From positions 1 to 56,848 of the forward strand of contig NZ_BMGY01000029.1 in assembly GCF_014640435.1 (NCBI RefSeq): DNA of 56,848 nucleotides. The letters are read 5' to 3'. Source of the DNA: Hymenobacter frigidus. GTDB taxonomy: Bacteria > Bacteroidota > Bacteroidia > Cytophagales > Hymenobacteraceae. Positions 29,025 to 37,453 of this stretch are shown piece after piece. Position 1 is the first letter of the stretch; every line of letters begins with the position of its first letter. Made by a program: the position numbers and the translations under genes. The notes beneath the pieces are model-generated. The model was not told the DNA's origin. It ran no database searches and saw only the letters and a program-made list of their open reading frames with translations.

Positions 29025-30020
29025 TTATTTCAAACCTAGAATCTGCTTCAACTCCGCATCGGTGACGGTGAGCAGGCCCACTTTGGGGAGGCGCTCGGTG
29101 AGGGTGCGCCAGTTGGGCTCCTGCTTGAAGATGGGGCGGAGCAGGGCCAGGGCGGCGGGCACCTGCTGCTTGTTAACCAGGGTGATGGCGTGCCAATACT
29201 TCATTTCCAGGTTCTGAGGAAACATTTTTTCGGCGGCCTGATACTCCTGAATGGCCTTGGGCATGTCGTTTTTCTCCACGGCTAAGTCGCCGGCGTTCAT
29301 ATGCTCGTAGGCGCGGTGCAGGCTGAGGAGGCGGCGCAGCTCGGGGAGCGGGGCGGCGCTGTCGTCCACGCGCAGGTCCACGAGGCGGTCGACCCAGGGG
29401 CCTGCGGTGACGGTGCCGCGCACGACGAGCAACGCGGCCGATTGGCGGCCCCGGATGTCGCCACCCACGGCTTGGGCGGCATCGAGCGCGGCCAGCACCC
29501 GCTCGGCCAGCGGCAGCTTGGCATTTTGCTCGTAGGCCTTGGCCATGGCCGGCCACACGGTGGCGTTCAGCATCATGTTGGCCTGCACCGAAAACTGATT
29601 GCCCTGCTGGTGGCCGGCCATATCGACGCATTTTTTGCCGGTATGGGTGGCCACGCGGCCCTGATTGTCGAGGATGGCGACCTGGCGCACCTCACGGCCT
29701 TCGTCGTCGGATAACAGCTCATCGAGCGCCTGCTGGGCCGACTTGCCGCTCTTGAGCAGGGCCAGGCCGCGCAAACCGAAGGACTTGTTGGTGAACGACT
29801 GCGTAGCCACCACGCCCACACCGGCTTCGGCCCAACTCACCGAGGTGCCTACCGAAAACCAGTGGCTTTGCACGGCCACGGCCATTTCGCCGGTGGCCGG
29901 GTCGCGGGCCACAATGCTGAACGTGTGAGCGAACGGGTCGGTGGTGGAATACATCTGCGCGGCAACGGGCAGGCGCAGCAACAGGAGAAACAAGAGCGGC
30001 AAGAGGTGCTTGTGCAGCAT
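29025..30020 (-). CDS. DUF1028 (Ntn-hydrolase-like) protein with TPR tail
   Basis: A 331-residue exported protein (signal peptide LLPLLFLLLLRLPVAAQ). The DUF1028 domain begins TFSIVARDPATGEMAVAVQSH and continues FSVGTSVSWAEAGVGVVATQS ... GREVRQVAILDNQGRVATHTG; DUF1028 is an Ntn-hydrolase-like family often found near peptidases. The last ~100 residues form TPR-like helices (AYEHMNAGDLAVEKNDMPKAI ... EMKYWHAITLVNKQQVPAALALL). Function unproven. It is 54 bp upstream of the M28 gene on the same strand, so co-transcription is plausible. Confidence 0.87.
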   Translation of the reverse strand: MLHKHLLPLLFLLLLRLPVAAQMYSTTDPFAHTFSIVARDPATGEMAVAVQSHWFSVGTSVSWAEAGVGVVATQSFTNKSFGLRGLALLKSGKSAQQALDELLSDDEGREVRQVAILDNQGRVATHTGKKCVDMAGHQQGNQFSVQANMMLNATVWPAMAKAYEQNAKLPLAERVLAALDAAQAVGGDIRGRQSAALLVVRGTVTAGPWVDRLVDLRVDDSAAPLPELRRLLSLHRAYEHMNAGDLAVEKNDMPKAIQEYQAAEKMFPQNLEMKYWHAITLVNKQQVPAALALLRPIFKQEPNWRTLTERLPKVGLLTVTDAELKQILGLK

Positions 30021-30137
30021 GGAATCGGGGGATATTTAGCCTTTGTGAGGCCGTGTGAATGGTTGGGGGTGCAAAGAACAACCTCACGAGGTCATAGTGA
30101 GGATAACAGGCACGCCAAGCACGTCACAATAAAAACG

Positions 30138-30228
30138 GTCATGCCGAGCGCAGCCGAAACATCTCGCCCGCTTCGTTGTGGGCGGCTCAACGAAGCGGGC
30201 GAGATGCCTCGGCTGCGCTCGGCATGAC
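30138..30228. repeat. Long palindrome, subfamily B
   Basis: 41-bp arms (30138-30178 and 30188-30228) with two mismatches and a 9-nt loop, core GTCATGCCGAGCGCAGCCGA. It lies in the 281-bp gap between the DUF1028 gene and the hydrolase gene; nothing else was seen there. Confidence 0.87.
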
Positions 30229-30301
30229 GGGCTTTTTTACTGCTGTTGCGCAGGGCATCGGTTGATTGTCCGGGAAAGGCGTGTGTGGCTGCGCTGCAAA
30301 G

Positions 30302-31429
30302 CTAGCGGCGCTTAGGAGCTAGGAAATTGCGGATGTTGTCGTTGAGAAACTTGGCATCGACGGGGTTGGGGGCGGCGCCGGCGGTGTGGCCCCAGAGCGA
30401 GGGAATGGGCTTTAGCAGCACGCCGGGGATGAAGGCGGCTTCGTAGCGAGCATCGGTGAGGGGGAAGTACAAATCCGTTTCCGAAGGCATGTACATGATG
30501 GGGGTTTTGATGGAGCGCAGGGCCTTTTCGACGTCGCCGCCGAAGCCGGGCGTGTTGCCCACGTTGTTGGCTTCCCAGGTGCGCATCTGCAAAATCAGGT
30601 CATTGGCGTCGCCGCCGGGGATGAAGTTGGTGCGGTACTCGTGCAGCACCTGCTCGAAGGTGGTGCCGGGCTTGGAATCAGCTTTCCACAGCTCCCGCCG
30701 CCACCACTCCTGGGAATAGAGCCAGGCCGTCCAGACGGTGGCAAAGGCCTCGATGCCCTTGGTGGGCGGGGCGGTGTAGTCGCCGTCTTTGAAGGCGGCA
30801 TCGGCGGTGAGGGCGGCAATCTGGCCTTCGAGGCGCACGATGCCGTGGGGGTAGGTTTTGGCCGTGCCCGAGGTCGCCACGATGCGGTCGGCAAAGGCGG
30901 GGTAGCTCACGGCCCACTGAAACGCCTGCTGCGCGCCCATCGAGAAGCCGATGATGGCCCGCAGGTGGGTTATTTTCAAGTCCTGAGCCAAGAGCTGATG
31001 TCCGGCTTCCACGTTGTCGCGGATGGTCATCACCGGGAAGCGGGGGCCGTGAAAGGGCTCGGGCGTGTTGCTGGGCGACGACGAATGGCCGTTGCCGAAT
31101 AGCTCGGTGGCCACCAGGAATACCTTGGCGGTGTCGAGGGCTTTGCCGGGGCCGATGAGCCACTCGTAGCCGTGGTGGTCGGCCATGTAGTGCGAGGGCA
31201 GCAGGATGGCGTTGTCGCGGGCGGCGTTGAGGTGGCCGTAGGTACCGTACACCACGCGGGCCTGCGGGAGGGTGGGGCCGCTTTCGGTCCGGAATTTTTC
31301 CAGCACGAACACATGGTGCTGAGCGCGGTCGGGGCGCGGGCTGGCGGGCGCGTCCTGGGCGCGTAGGCCGATTGGGTTGAAGCCAACCACCGCGGCAATA
31401 AGGGCAAAAAACGGTAATAGGGGACGCAT
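30302..31429 (-). CDS. Exported alpha/beta hydrolase (homoserine acetyltransferase-like)
   Basis: A 375-residue protein with a signal peptide (MRPLLPFFALIAAVVGFNPIG). The MetX-like fold shows QARVVYGTYGHLNAARDNAILLP at the start and the nucleophile elbow GFSMGAQQAFQWA with its Ser. Candidate acid and His are PSETDLYFP and SLWGHTAGA. Cytosolic MetX makes O-acetylhomoserine, but the signal peptide argues against that job here, so it may be an exported esterase or acyltransferase. The ATG at 31429 gives the signal peptide. Divergent from the ABC importer genes. Confidence 0.82.
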   Translation of the reverse strand: MRPLLPFFALIAAVVGFNPIGLRAQDAPASPRPDRAQHHVFVLEKFRTESGPTLPQARVVYGTYGHLNAARDNAILLPSHYMADHHGYEWLIGPGKALDTAKVFLVATELFGNGHSSSPSNTPEPFHGPRFPVMTIRDNVEAGHQLLAQDLKITHLRAIIGFSMGAQQAFQWAVSYPAFADRIVATSGTAKTYPHGIVRLEGQIAALTADAAFKDGDYTAPPTKGIEAFATVWTAWLYSQEWWRRELWKADSKPGTTFEQVLHEYRTNFIPGGDANDLILQMRTWEANNVGNTPGFGGDVEKALRSIKTPIMYMPSETDLYFPLTDARYEAAFIPGVLLKPIPSLWGHTAGAAPNPVDAKFLNDNIRNFLAPKRR

Positions 31430-31590
31430 GATGAGAGTTGGGAATATGGCGATATTGCCGGAGTAGCGGAAACCCAAGCAACGCAATTGGGTTTAGCCTG
31501 CAAGTAACGCGGCTTTACAAGTCCGAACCCCACGCGGAATTTTGGGGCGCGTGGCAGCTCGTCGGCCTGGAAACGGCGTTACCTTTCCCC

Positions 31591-32525
<935 letters not shown>

Positions 32526-32538
<13 letters not shown>

Positions 32539-34097
32539 CCGCCCTCTTCACTTTCTGGCACGAGCAAGCCGGCAAACTGGGCGAGCAAACCCTGCAACAC
32601 ATCGGCCTCACGGCGGGCTCGCTGCTGCTGGCGGTGCTCCTGGGCGTGCCGCTGGGGCTGTTTTTGTCGCGCAGGCCGCGCTGGGCCCCGGCCGTGCTGG
32701 GCCTGGCGGGCGTGCTGCAAACGGTGCCCAGCATTGCCCTGCTCGGCTTCCTGATTCCGCTGCTGGGCATTGGGCCGAAGCCGGCCATTTTCGCGCTGTT
32801 TCTGTATTCGCTGCTGCCCATTATCCGCAACACGCTGGCCGGTATTCGGGGCGTGGCGCCGGCCGTGGTGGAAGCCGCCCGCGGCCTGGGCCTGACGGAT
32901 GGCCAGGTGCTGCGCCGGGTCGAATTGCCGCTGGCCCTGCCGGTGCTCATGGCCGGCATTCGCACGGCCACGGTGATAAACGTGGGCGTGGCCACGCTGG
33001 CGGCCTACGTGGCGGCCGGCGGGCTGGGCGAGTTCATCTTCGGCGGCATCGCGCTCAATAATCCCGTGATGATACTGGCCGGGGCCCTACCCGCCGCCGG
33101 GCTTGCGCTGGCGTTCGATGCCCTGCTGGGCGGCGTGCAGAGGCTGAGCACGAAGCGCCTGGGCCAGGTGGGCGCGGCGCTGCTGGTGGCGCTGCCCCTG
33201 CTGGGCGGGCTGTATTTGCTGCCCCGCGCCACGGGCAAGCTGCTGGCCGGCTTCAGCCCCGAGTTTGTGGGCCGGGCCGATGGCTTGCCGGGCCTCACCA
33301 AAAGCTACGGCCTGGTGCACCTGCCCAGCGTGGTGCTGGCCCCCGCGCTGGTGTACGAGGCCGCCCGCCACGCCGATGTGGACGTGATTGACGGCTACTC
33401 GACCGATGGCCGCATTCGGGCCTACGGCCTGCGCGTGCTTCGCGACGACCGCCGCGTTTTCCCACCCTACTACGCCGTGCCGGTGGTGCGCCCCGCGCTA
33501 TTGCGCACCCACCCCGAGCTGGCCGCCGTGCTGGCCCGCCTCGATGGCCAGATTTCCGATTCGGTGATGACCGACCTGAACTACCGCGCCGACTACCTCC
33601 ACCAAGACCCCAAGGCCATTGCCGAAGCCTTTTTGCGGCTACGCGGGCTGTGGCGCGCCCCGCGCCCGGCCGTAGCAGGCGCGGCGGTGGTGAAGCTGGG
33701 CTCCAAGATTTTTGCCGAGCAATACATTTTGGCCGAGCTGTACGCCGCCCTCATCCGCGGCAATACCGATTTGGCTGTGGAAACCAAAACCGGCCTCGGC
33801 GGCACCACCATTTGCTTCGAGGCCCTGCGCGATGGGGCCATTGATATGTACCCCGAATACACCGGTACCGGCCTGCTGGTGCTGCTGCAGCCCACGCCCG
33901 CTGTAGTCGACTCGCTGGGTGGCCGGCCGGCGGCGGTGCTGGGCTACGTGCGGGCCGAGTTTCGCCGCCGCTTCGGCCTCGAGTGGCTGGCCCCGCTGGG
34001 CTTCAACAACACCTACGCCCTGCTGATGCGGGGCCAGCAGGCTCAGGAACTGGGCATCGTCAGCGTGTCGGATTTGGGCGGCTACTTGCGGCAGTGA
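32526..34097 (+). CDS. Osmoprotectant importer permease fused to a permuted binding domain
   Basis: A 523-residue fusion. Residues 1-210 are a BPD-type permease (LLLAVLLGVPLGLFL, the EAA loop EAARGLGLTDGQVLRRVELPLALP). A further TM helix (about 220-240) leads into an OpuAC-like binding region. Its two halves are swapped compared with ordinary OpuAC/OpuCC proteins. The part normally at the C-terminus (FSPEFVGRADGLPGL, DGYSTDGRI, FPPYYAVPVVRP) comes first (about 242-385). The part normally at the N-terminus (VKLGSKIFAEQYILAEL, GLGGTTICFEALRDG, DMYPEYTGTGL, FNNTYALLMRG) comes last, and the protein ends at the SDLGGYL segment. It takes up glycine betaine- or choline-like solutes with the upstream ATPase. 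The substrate is inferred. Confidence 0.9.
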
Positions 34098-34133
34098 TTG
34101 CCAAAAAGCGTTTAGACAAACATTGATTAACAA

Positions 34134-34171
34134 ACACTATTTATTGATAAACAGTAAATAGTGTACCTTGG
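34134..34171 (+). promoter_or_regulatory. Palindromic operator overlapping the DUF2975/XRE promoter
   Basis: Perfect 10-bp inverted repeat ACACTATTTA (34134-34143) / TAAATAGTGT (34155-34164). A TTG (34144-34146) sits in its centre and a -7-like TACCTTGG (34164-34171) begins at its right edge, 17 bp away. The XRE protein encoded by the second gene is the obvious candidate repressor. Confidence 0.6.
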
Positions 34172-34202
34172 CAACTTCTTTTCGCTACCAAGCTATTGTG
34201 CC

Positions 34203-34820
34203 ATGCATCCTGTTTTTACACTTGCTTCCGTCCGTCGGAGCGCCAACGCGTTACTCTACGTAAGCTCCGCGCAGTTACTGCTATTCCTGGGAACGGCGGG
34301 TTATAGTTTCTGGTGGGCCAGGAATGGTTTGGTGGTGCAGGTTCAGGCCCACGAAATCGCCAATGGCCGGCCGCACCTGAGCACAGTCATCAACTCGCCG
34401 GTGGGCGCTTACTTCACCGGCACGCAAGGTATGCTGCTGTACCAGCCCACTTCGTTTTGGGAAAACCTGCTGCTCTACCGCATCAGCGGCATAACCATTG
34501 TTGATGCGCTTTTCATGTTCGCGGTCGGACTGTATTTGTGGCGGGTGCTGCTGAGGCTGCGGGCCGGCCAGGAATTTGCGTTGCGGCCCGGCCGGGTTTT
34601 TACGGTAATTGGCGGGCTTACGGCGGCCATGTACGTCATCAAAATGACCTTCGATTTAGGCATTGCCCGCTTATTTGAAACCCGGACCAACCACTTATTT
34701 TACCTCAGCCCACAGCCGAGCAGCATGGTATACGTCTTCATGGGCTCACTACTGCTTGCCTGCGGCCAACTTTTGCGGCGGAGTGAAGAACTACAGCAGG
34801 ACGCCGACCTGACCATTTGA
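34203..34820 (+). CDS. DUF2975 membrane protein
   Basis: A 205-residue membrane protein with about four TM helices: ANALLYVSSAQLLLFLGTAGYSFWW, ISGITIVDALFMFAVGLYLW, GRVFTVIGGLTAAMYVI, and SMVYVFMGSLLLACGQLL. The region TVIGGLTAAMYVI ... LRRSEELQQDADLTI is typical of DUF2975, known in the Bacillus YoaS/YozG arrangement with a small XRE regulator, exactly as found here (3-bp spacing). It could anchor or sequester the regulator at the membrane; that is inference. The ATG at 34203 is favoured over a GTG at 34161, which lies inside the operator. Confidence 0.85.
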   Translation: MHPVFTLASVRRSANALLYVSSAQLLLFLGTAGYSFWWARNGLVVQVQAHEIANGRPHLSTVINSPVGAYFTGTQGMLLYQPTSFWENLLLYRISGITIVDALFMFAVGLYLWRVLLRLRAGQEFALRPGRVFTVIGGLTAAMYVIKMTFDLGIARLFETRTNHLFYLSPQPSSMVYVFMGSLLLACGQLLRRSEELQQDADLTI

Positions 34821-34823
34821 CTT

Positions 34824-35039
34824 ATGCCCATTCTAGTGCAGCTCGATGTGATGTTGGCCCGCCGCAAAATGAGTCTGACCGAGCTTAGCGAGCGGGTGGG
34901 CATCACGCTGGCCAACTTGAGCGTGCTAAAAAGTGGCAAGGCCAGGGCCATCCGCTTTTCAACTCTGGCTGCCATTTGCCAGGCATTGGACTGCCAACCC
35001 GCCGACCTGCTGGAATACGCACCAAATGCTCCTGTCTAA
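34824..35039 (+). CDS. Small XRE (Cro/C1-type) transcriptional regulator
   Basis: A 71-residue single-domain helix-turn-helix protein. The HTH is MLARRKMSLTELSERVGITLANLSVLKSGKARAIRFSTL, followed by AICQALDCQPADLLEY, the classic Cro/C1 end. It starts 4 nt after the DUF2975 stop, so it is translationally coupled. It probably autoregulates through the palindrome at 34134-34164. The pairing with DUF2975 matches YozG-type regulators. Confidence 0.92.
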   Translation: MPILVQLDVMLARRKMSLTELSERVGITLANLSVLKSGKARAIRFSTLAAICQALDCQPADLLEYAPNAPV

Positions 35040-35078
35040 ACCAGTCGTTGGTTGATACCCCTCCTTTACTTTCGCTGC

Positions 35079-35603
35079 ATGAATGCCGATTTCACCCTAG
35101 CCACCGCCACGCCCGCCGATGCGCCGCGCCTCACCCAGTTCGTAAACGCGGCCTACCGGGGCGATTCGTCCCGCCAGGGCTGGACCACCGAAGCCAACCT
35201 GCTCGACGGCCAGCGCATCGACGAAGCGGGCCTGCTCGACATGCTGGCCCTGCCCCAGGCCGCCACCCTGCTGTGCCAAAACGCGGCGGGTGAACTCCTC
35301 GGCAGTTTTCATGTGCAGGCCGATGCCGAACGGCTGCACCTGTCCATGCTGGCCGTGGCGCCCGCCGGGCAGGGCCAGGGCGTGGGCAAGTTCCTGCTGC
35401 GCGCCGCCGAAAACTACGGCCGCCAGCACGGCTGCACGGTGAGCAAGATGACCGTCATTTCGGTGCGGCCCGAACTCATTGCCTACTACGAGCGGCAGGG
35501 CTACCACCCCACCGGGGCCACCAAGCCCTTCCCCACCGACCCGCGCTTCGGCGTTCCCAAGCAGCCGCTGGAGCTGCTGGTGCTGCAGAAGCCGCTCGGG
35601 TAG
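35079..35603 (+). CDS. GNAT family N-acetyltransferase
   Basis: A 174-residue GNAT acyltransferase. The acetyl-CoA pyrophosphate loop is in LSMLAVAPAGQGQGVGKFLLRAAENYG (V-x-x-x-x-Q-G-x-G-x-G pattern), followed by the motif B helix RPELIAYYERQGYHPTG. N-terminal motifs C/D are TPADAPRLTQFVNAAYRGDSSRQGWTTEA. The acceptor substrate cannot be told. The ATG at 35079 is chosen; a -7-like TACTTTCG ends 4 bp before it. A single gene, 39 bp after the XRE gene, which may make it a third member of that transcript. Confidence 0.9.
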   Translation: MNADFTLATATPADAPRLTQFVNAAYRGDSSRQGWTTEANLLDGQRIDEAGLLDMLALPQAATLLCQNAAGELLGSFHVQADAERLHLSMLAVAPAGQGQGVGKFLLRAAENYGRQHGCTVSKMTVISVRPELIAYYERQGYHPTGATKPFPTDPRFGVPKQPLELLVLQKPLG

Positions 35604-35666
35604 TCTTCACCGAGCCCCGGTGCGGGCAGCGACTTACCAACGACCTTCCGACGATTTTAGCCAGCG

Positions 35667-35696
35667 TTGTTTGCCCGTTGCGGCGGGGTAAATTTG
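35667..35696 (+). promoter_or_regulatory. Candidate promoter of the GQYG-repeat protein gene
   Basis: TTG (35667-35669), 19 bp spacer, then TAAATTTG (35689-35696). Both elements and spacing fit the Bacteroidota housekeeping consensus. It lies 70 bp before the ATG at 35767. Confidence 0.6.
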
Positions 35697-35766
35697 TCGC
35701 GGTTGTACCGTTGCAATACTTCGGCGTACCGCTCAAATTCGGTTCGTTCTCCCATTCCTTGCCCAC

Positions 35767-36465
35767 ATGAAATACCTTGGCCTTGGCCTTCTCATTCTAC
35801 TCGGACACGCGCAAAGCCACGGCCAGGGGCGGCGGGCCAAATTCCTGGAGCCTGCCGCGCACGGCAAATACCAACCGGGCTGGTACACGCTGCTGGACGG
35901 CACGCGGCACGCGGGCAGGCTGCGCTTGTGGCAAACCCTGACCCGTAATGCGGTGCAGGTGGACCAGGGCAAAGCCGACCCCATCAACCTGGCGCCCGAA
36001 GCGTTGCGCCATTTCACAATGGGAACCGATTCGTTCACCGTCGCGCGGGAGGTTGCCGTAGCTGGCCAGCCGACCACCATGCCTTTTGGCGAAGCCGACG
36101 TTTACCGGGTCGTCCTAAAGGGCAAGTTTCAGGTGTTGGAGCACGACCGGCTGGTGCCGGGTCAGTACGGACCGGGCCAGTACGGGGCGGGCCAGTACGG
36201 CGGGACGGGCCAGTACGGGGCGGGCCACTACCGCACCTGGGTACTGCGCCCCACCAAAGAAGCTGACCTGGTAATGATGCCTACTAATAACCAAGAGTTT
36301 GCGCAGCATGCGGCCGCTTTTTTCGTCGACTATCCCCTGCTGGCCCAGCACATCCGGGCGGGGCTGGTAGGCCCCGCCGACTTTAAGCGCATCGTGTATT
36401 CCTATGTTTTTCGCAAAGAAATTGACCAGGTAACCTACGAGGAAGCAGCCACGCTTTTTCGATAA
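35767..36465 (+). CDS. Secreted protein of unknown function with GQYG repeats
   Basis: A 232-residue protein with a signal peptide (MKYLGLGLLILLGHAQSHGQ). The globular part (about 25-130) begins GWYTLLDGTRHAGRLRLW. A run of GQYG-type repeats (GQYGPGQYGAGQYG, then GTGQYGAGHY) follows near residues 135-157, encoded by repeating CGGGCCAGTACGG units. The C-terminal part ends VTYEEAATLF. No family recognised. The repeat may vary in copy number between strains. The promoter is good, so it is probably expressed as a single gene. Confidence 0.75.
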   Translation: MKYLGLGLLILLGHAQSHGQGRRAKFLEPAAHGKYQPGWYTLLDGTRHAGRLRLWQTLTRNAVQVDQGKADPINLAPEALRHFTMGTDSFTVAREVAVAGQPTTMPFGEADVYRVVLKGKFQVLEHDRLVPGQYGPGQYGAGQYGGTGQYGAGHYRTWVLRPTKEADLVMMPTNNQEFAQHAAAFFVDYPLLAQHIRAGLVGPADFKRIVYSYVFRKEIDQVTYEEAATLFR

Positions 36466-36656
36466 CCCGCCGGCTACCCCAAGCGGCCCACACCGCCTGG
36501 GCAACGCCACAGCATCCCCCGGCCGCCGCTCACGCTCCTAATGTTGCTGCTGGAGAAACCGCTGGGGCTGGAGTAGATATACCACCGTTTTCGTGAACGC
36601 GCAAAAGTGCATTTTGCAGCCTAACCAAAAGTAAGTCATTTCCTTTCCGTTGATAT

Positions 36657-37145
36657 ATGCTGCATCGATTGCGCCTCCTCTTTCTGCTTGTGCCGGTGGG
36701 GTTATCCGGCTGTGTTGGCCTTAGCCTCGTCGCTGGCACCCGCCAACGGCCGGTCGGCACCACCCTGGGTCTGCATGTGGGCGACAACGGATTGAATAAG
36801 GGCGGGGTCACCACGGCCGATGCCCTGCGCCTCTGGGGCGAGCCGCGCCGCAAAGCAGTAGTCGGTTTGCAGCAACGCTGGCAGTACCGGGCCGACGAAC
36901 TGGCTTGGCGCGGAGCTCAAGTATGGCTCATCATTCCGGTCCCTCTCTTGCTACCCGTTGGGCACAAAAAAGTGACCTTAACCTTTGAGGAGGACCAACT
37001 CCAGGGGTACACAATAGACGATGCCCGGGAAAGATTTTTTGGGTTTTTCATCTCGAATTACGACAGCAAAACGTGGCTGTTCAACGAGGGGGATGGCAGT
37101 GGAGAAAACGACCCCAGTTGTCATGGAGCCTATGGTTGCTACTAA
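36657..37145 (+). CDS. Predicted lipoprotein of unknown function
   Basis: A 162-residue protein with a type II signal peptide (MLHRLRLLFLLVPVGLSGC, lipobox LSGC). The body includes TTADALRLWGEPRRKAVVGLQQRWQYRADELAWRG, which resembles the SmpA/OmlA-like 'GxPxxxxxxxxxWxY' pattern of small outer-membrane lipoproteins, and VTLTFEEDQLQGYTI, consistent with a BamE-like fold. That resemblance is weak. Single gene; the 192 bp before it show no strong promoter. Confidence 0.7.
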   Translation: MLHRLRLLFLLVPVGLSGCVGLSLVAGTRQRPVGTTLGLHVGDNGLNKGGVTTADALRLWGEPRRKAVVGLQQRWQYRADELAWRGAQVWLIIPVPLLLPVGHKKVTLTFEEDQLQGYTIDDARERFFGFFISNYDSKTWLFNEGDGSGENDPSCHGAYGCY

Positions 37146-37227
37146 TCCCTCCTTTCCCTAAACAGCAACCGGTAGTGCTCACAAGTGCTGCGAACACCTT
37201 CTGGTGTCGAGTGCGAGTTCCCTCATG

Positions 37228-37411
37228 CTGGCGCGAGTTTAGCGTAGCGTAACTCGTGACCAGCTTTGCGGTGGAGGTTGCACCTCTACTGCCGTATTAG
37301 CGGCACGGCAGGATTGCGCCGCTAGCTTTATCCGACGACATCGTTCTACTGAGAGGCACAGCCTCGCCCGGATTTACAGTCACGAGTTACGCTGCGCTAA
37401 ACTCGCGCCAG
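37228..37411. repeat. 184-bp MITE-like palindrome
   Basis: 33-bp terminal inverted repeats (37228-37260 and 37379-37411) with a single mismatch, core GAGTTTAGCG...AACTCGTGAC. The 118-bp interior carries small hairpins (GAGGTTGCACCTC, GAGGCACAGCCTC). No ORF. It fills the 308-bp gap between convergent lipoprotein and M1 peptidase genes. Sequence unrelated to subfamilies A and B. Confidence 0.85.
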
Positions 37412-37453
37412 TTTAGGGGAGTTGCCCCAAGTATCCTGCTTCGGCGGCGCGGC

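Noticed and set aside
30302..31429. Homoserine O-acetyltransferase (metX) for methionine synthesis
   Set aside because: A clear signal peptide indicates export, and no methionine genes are nearby; only the fold is claimed.
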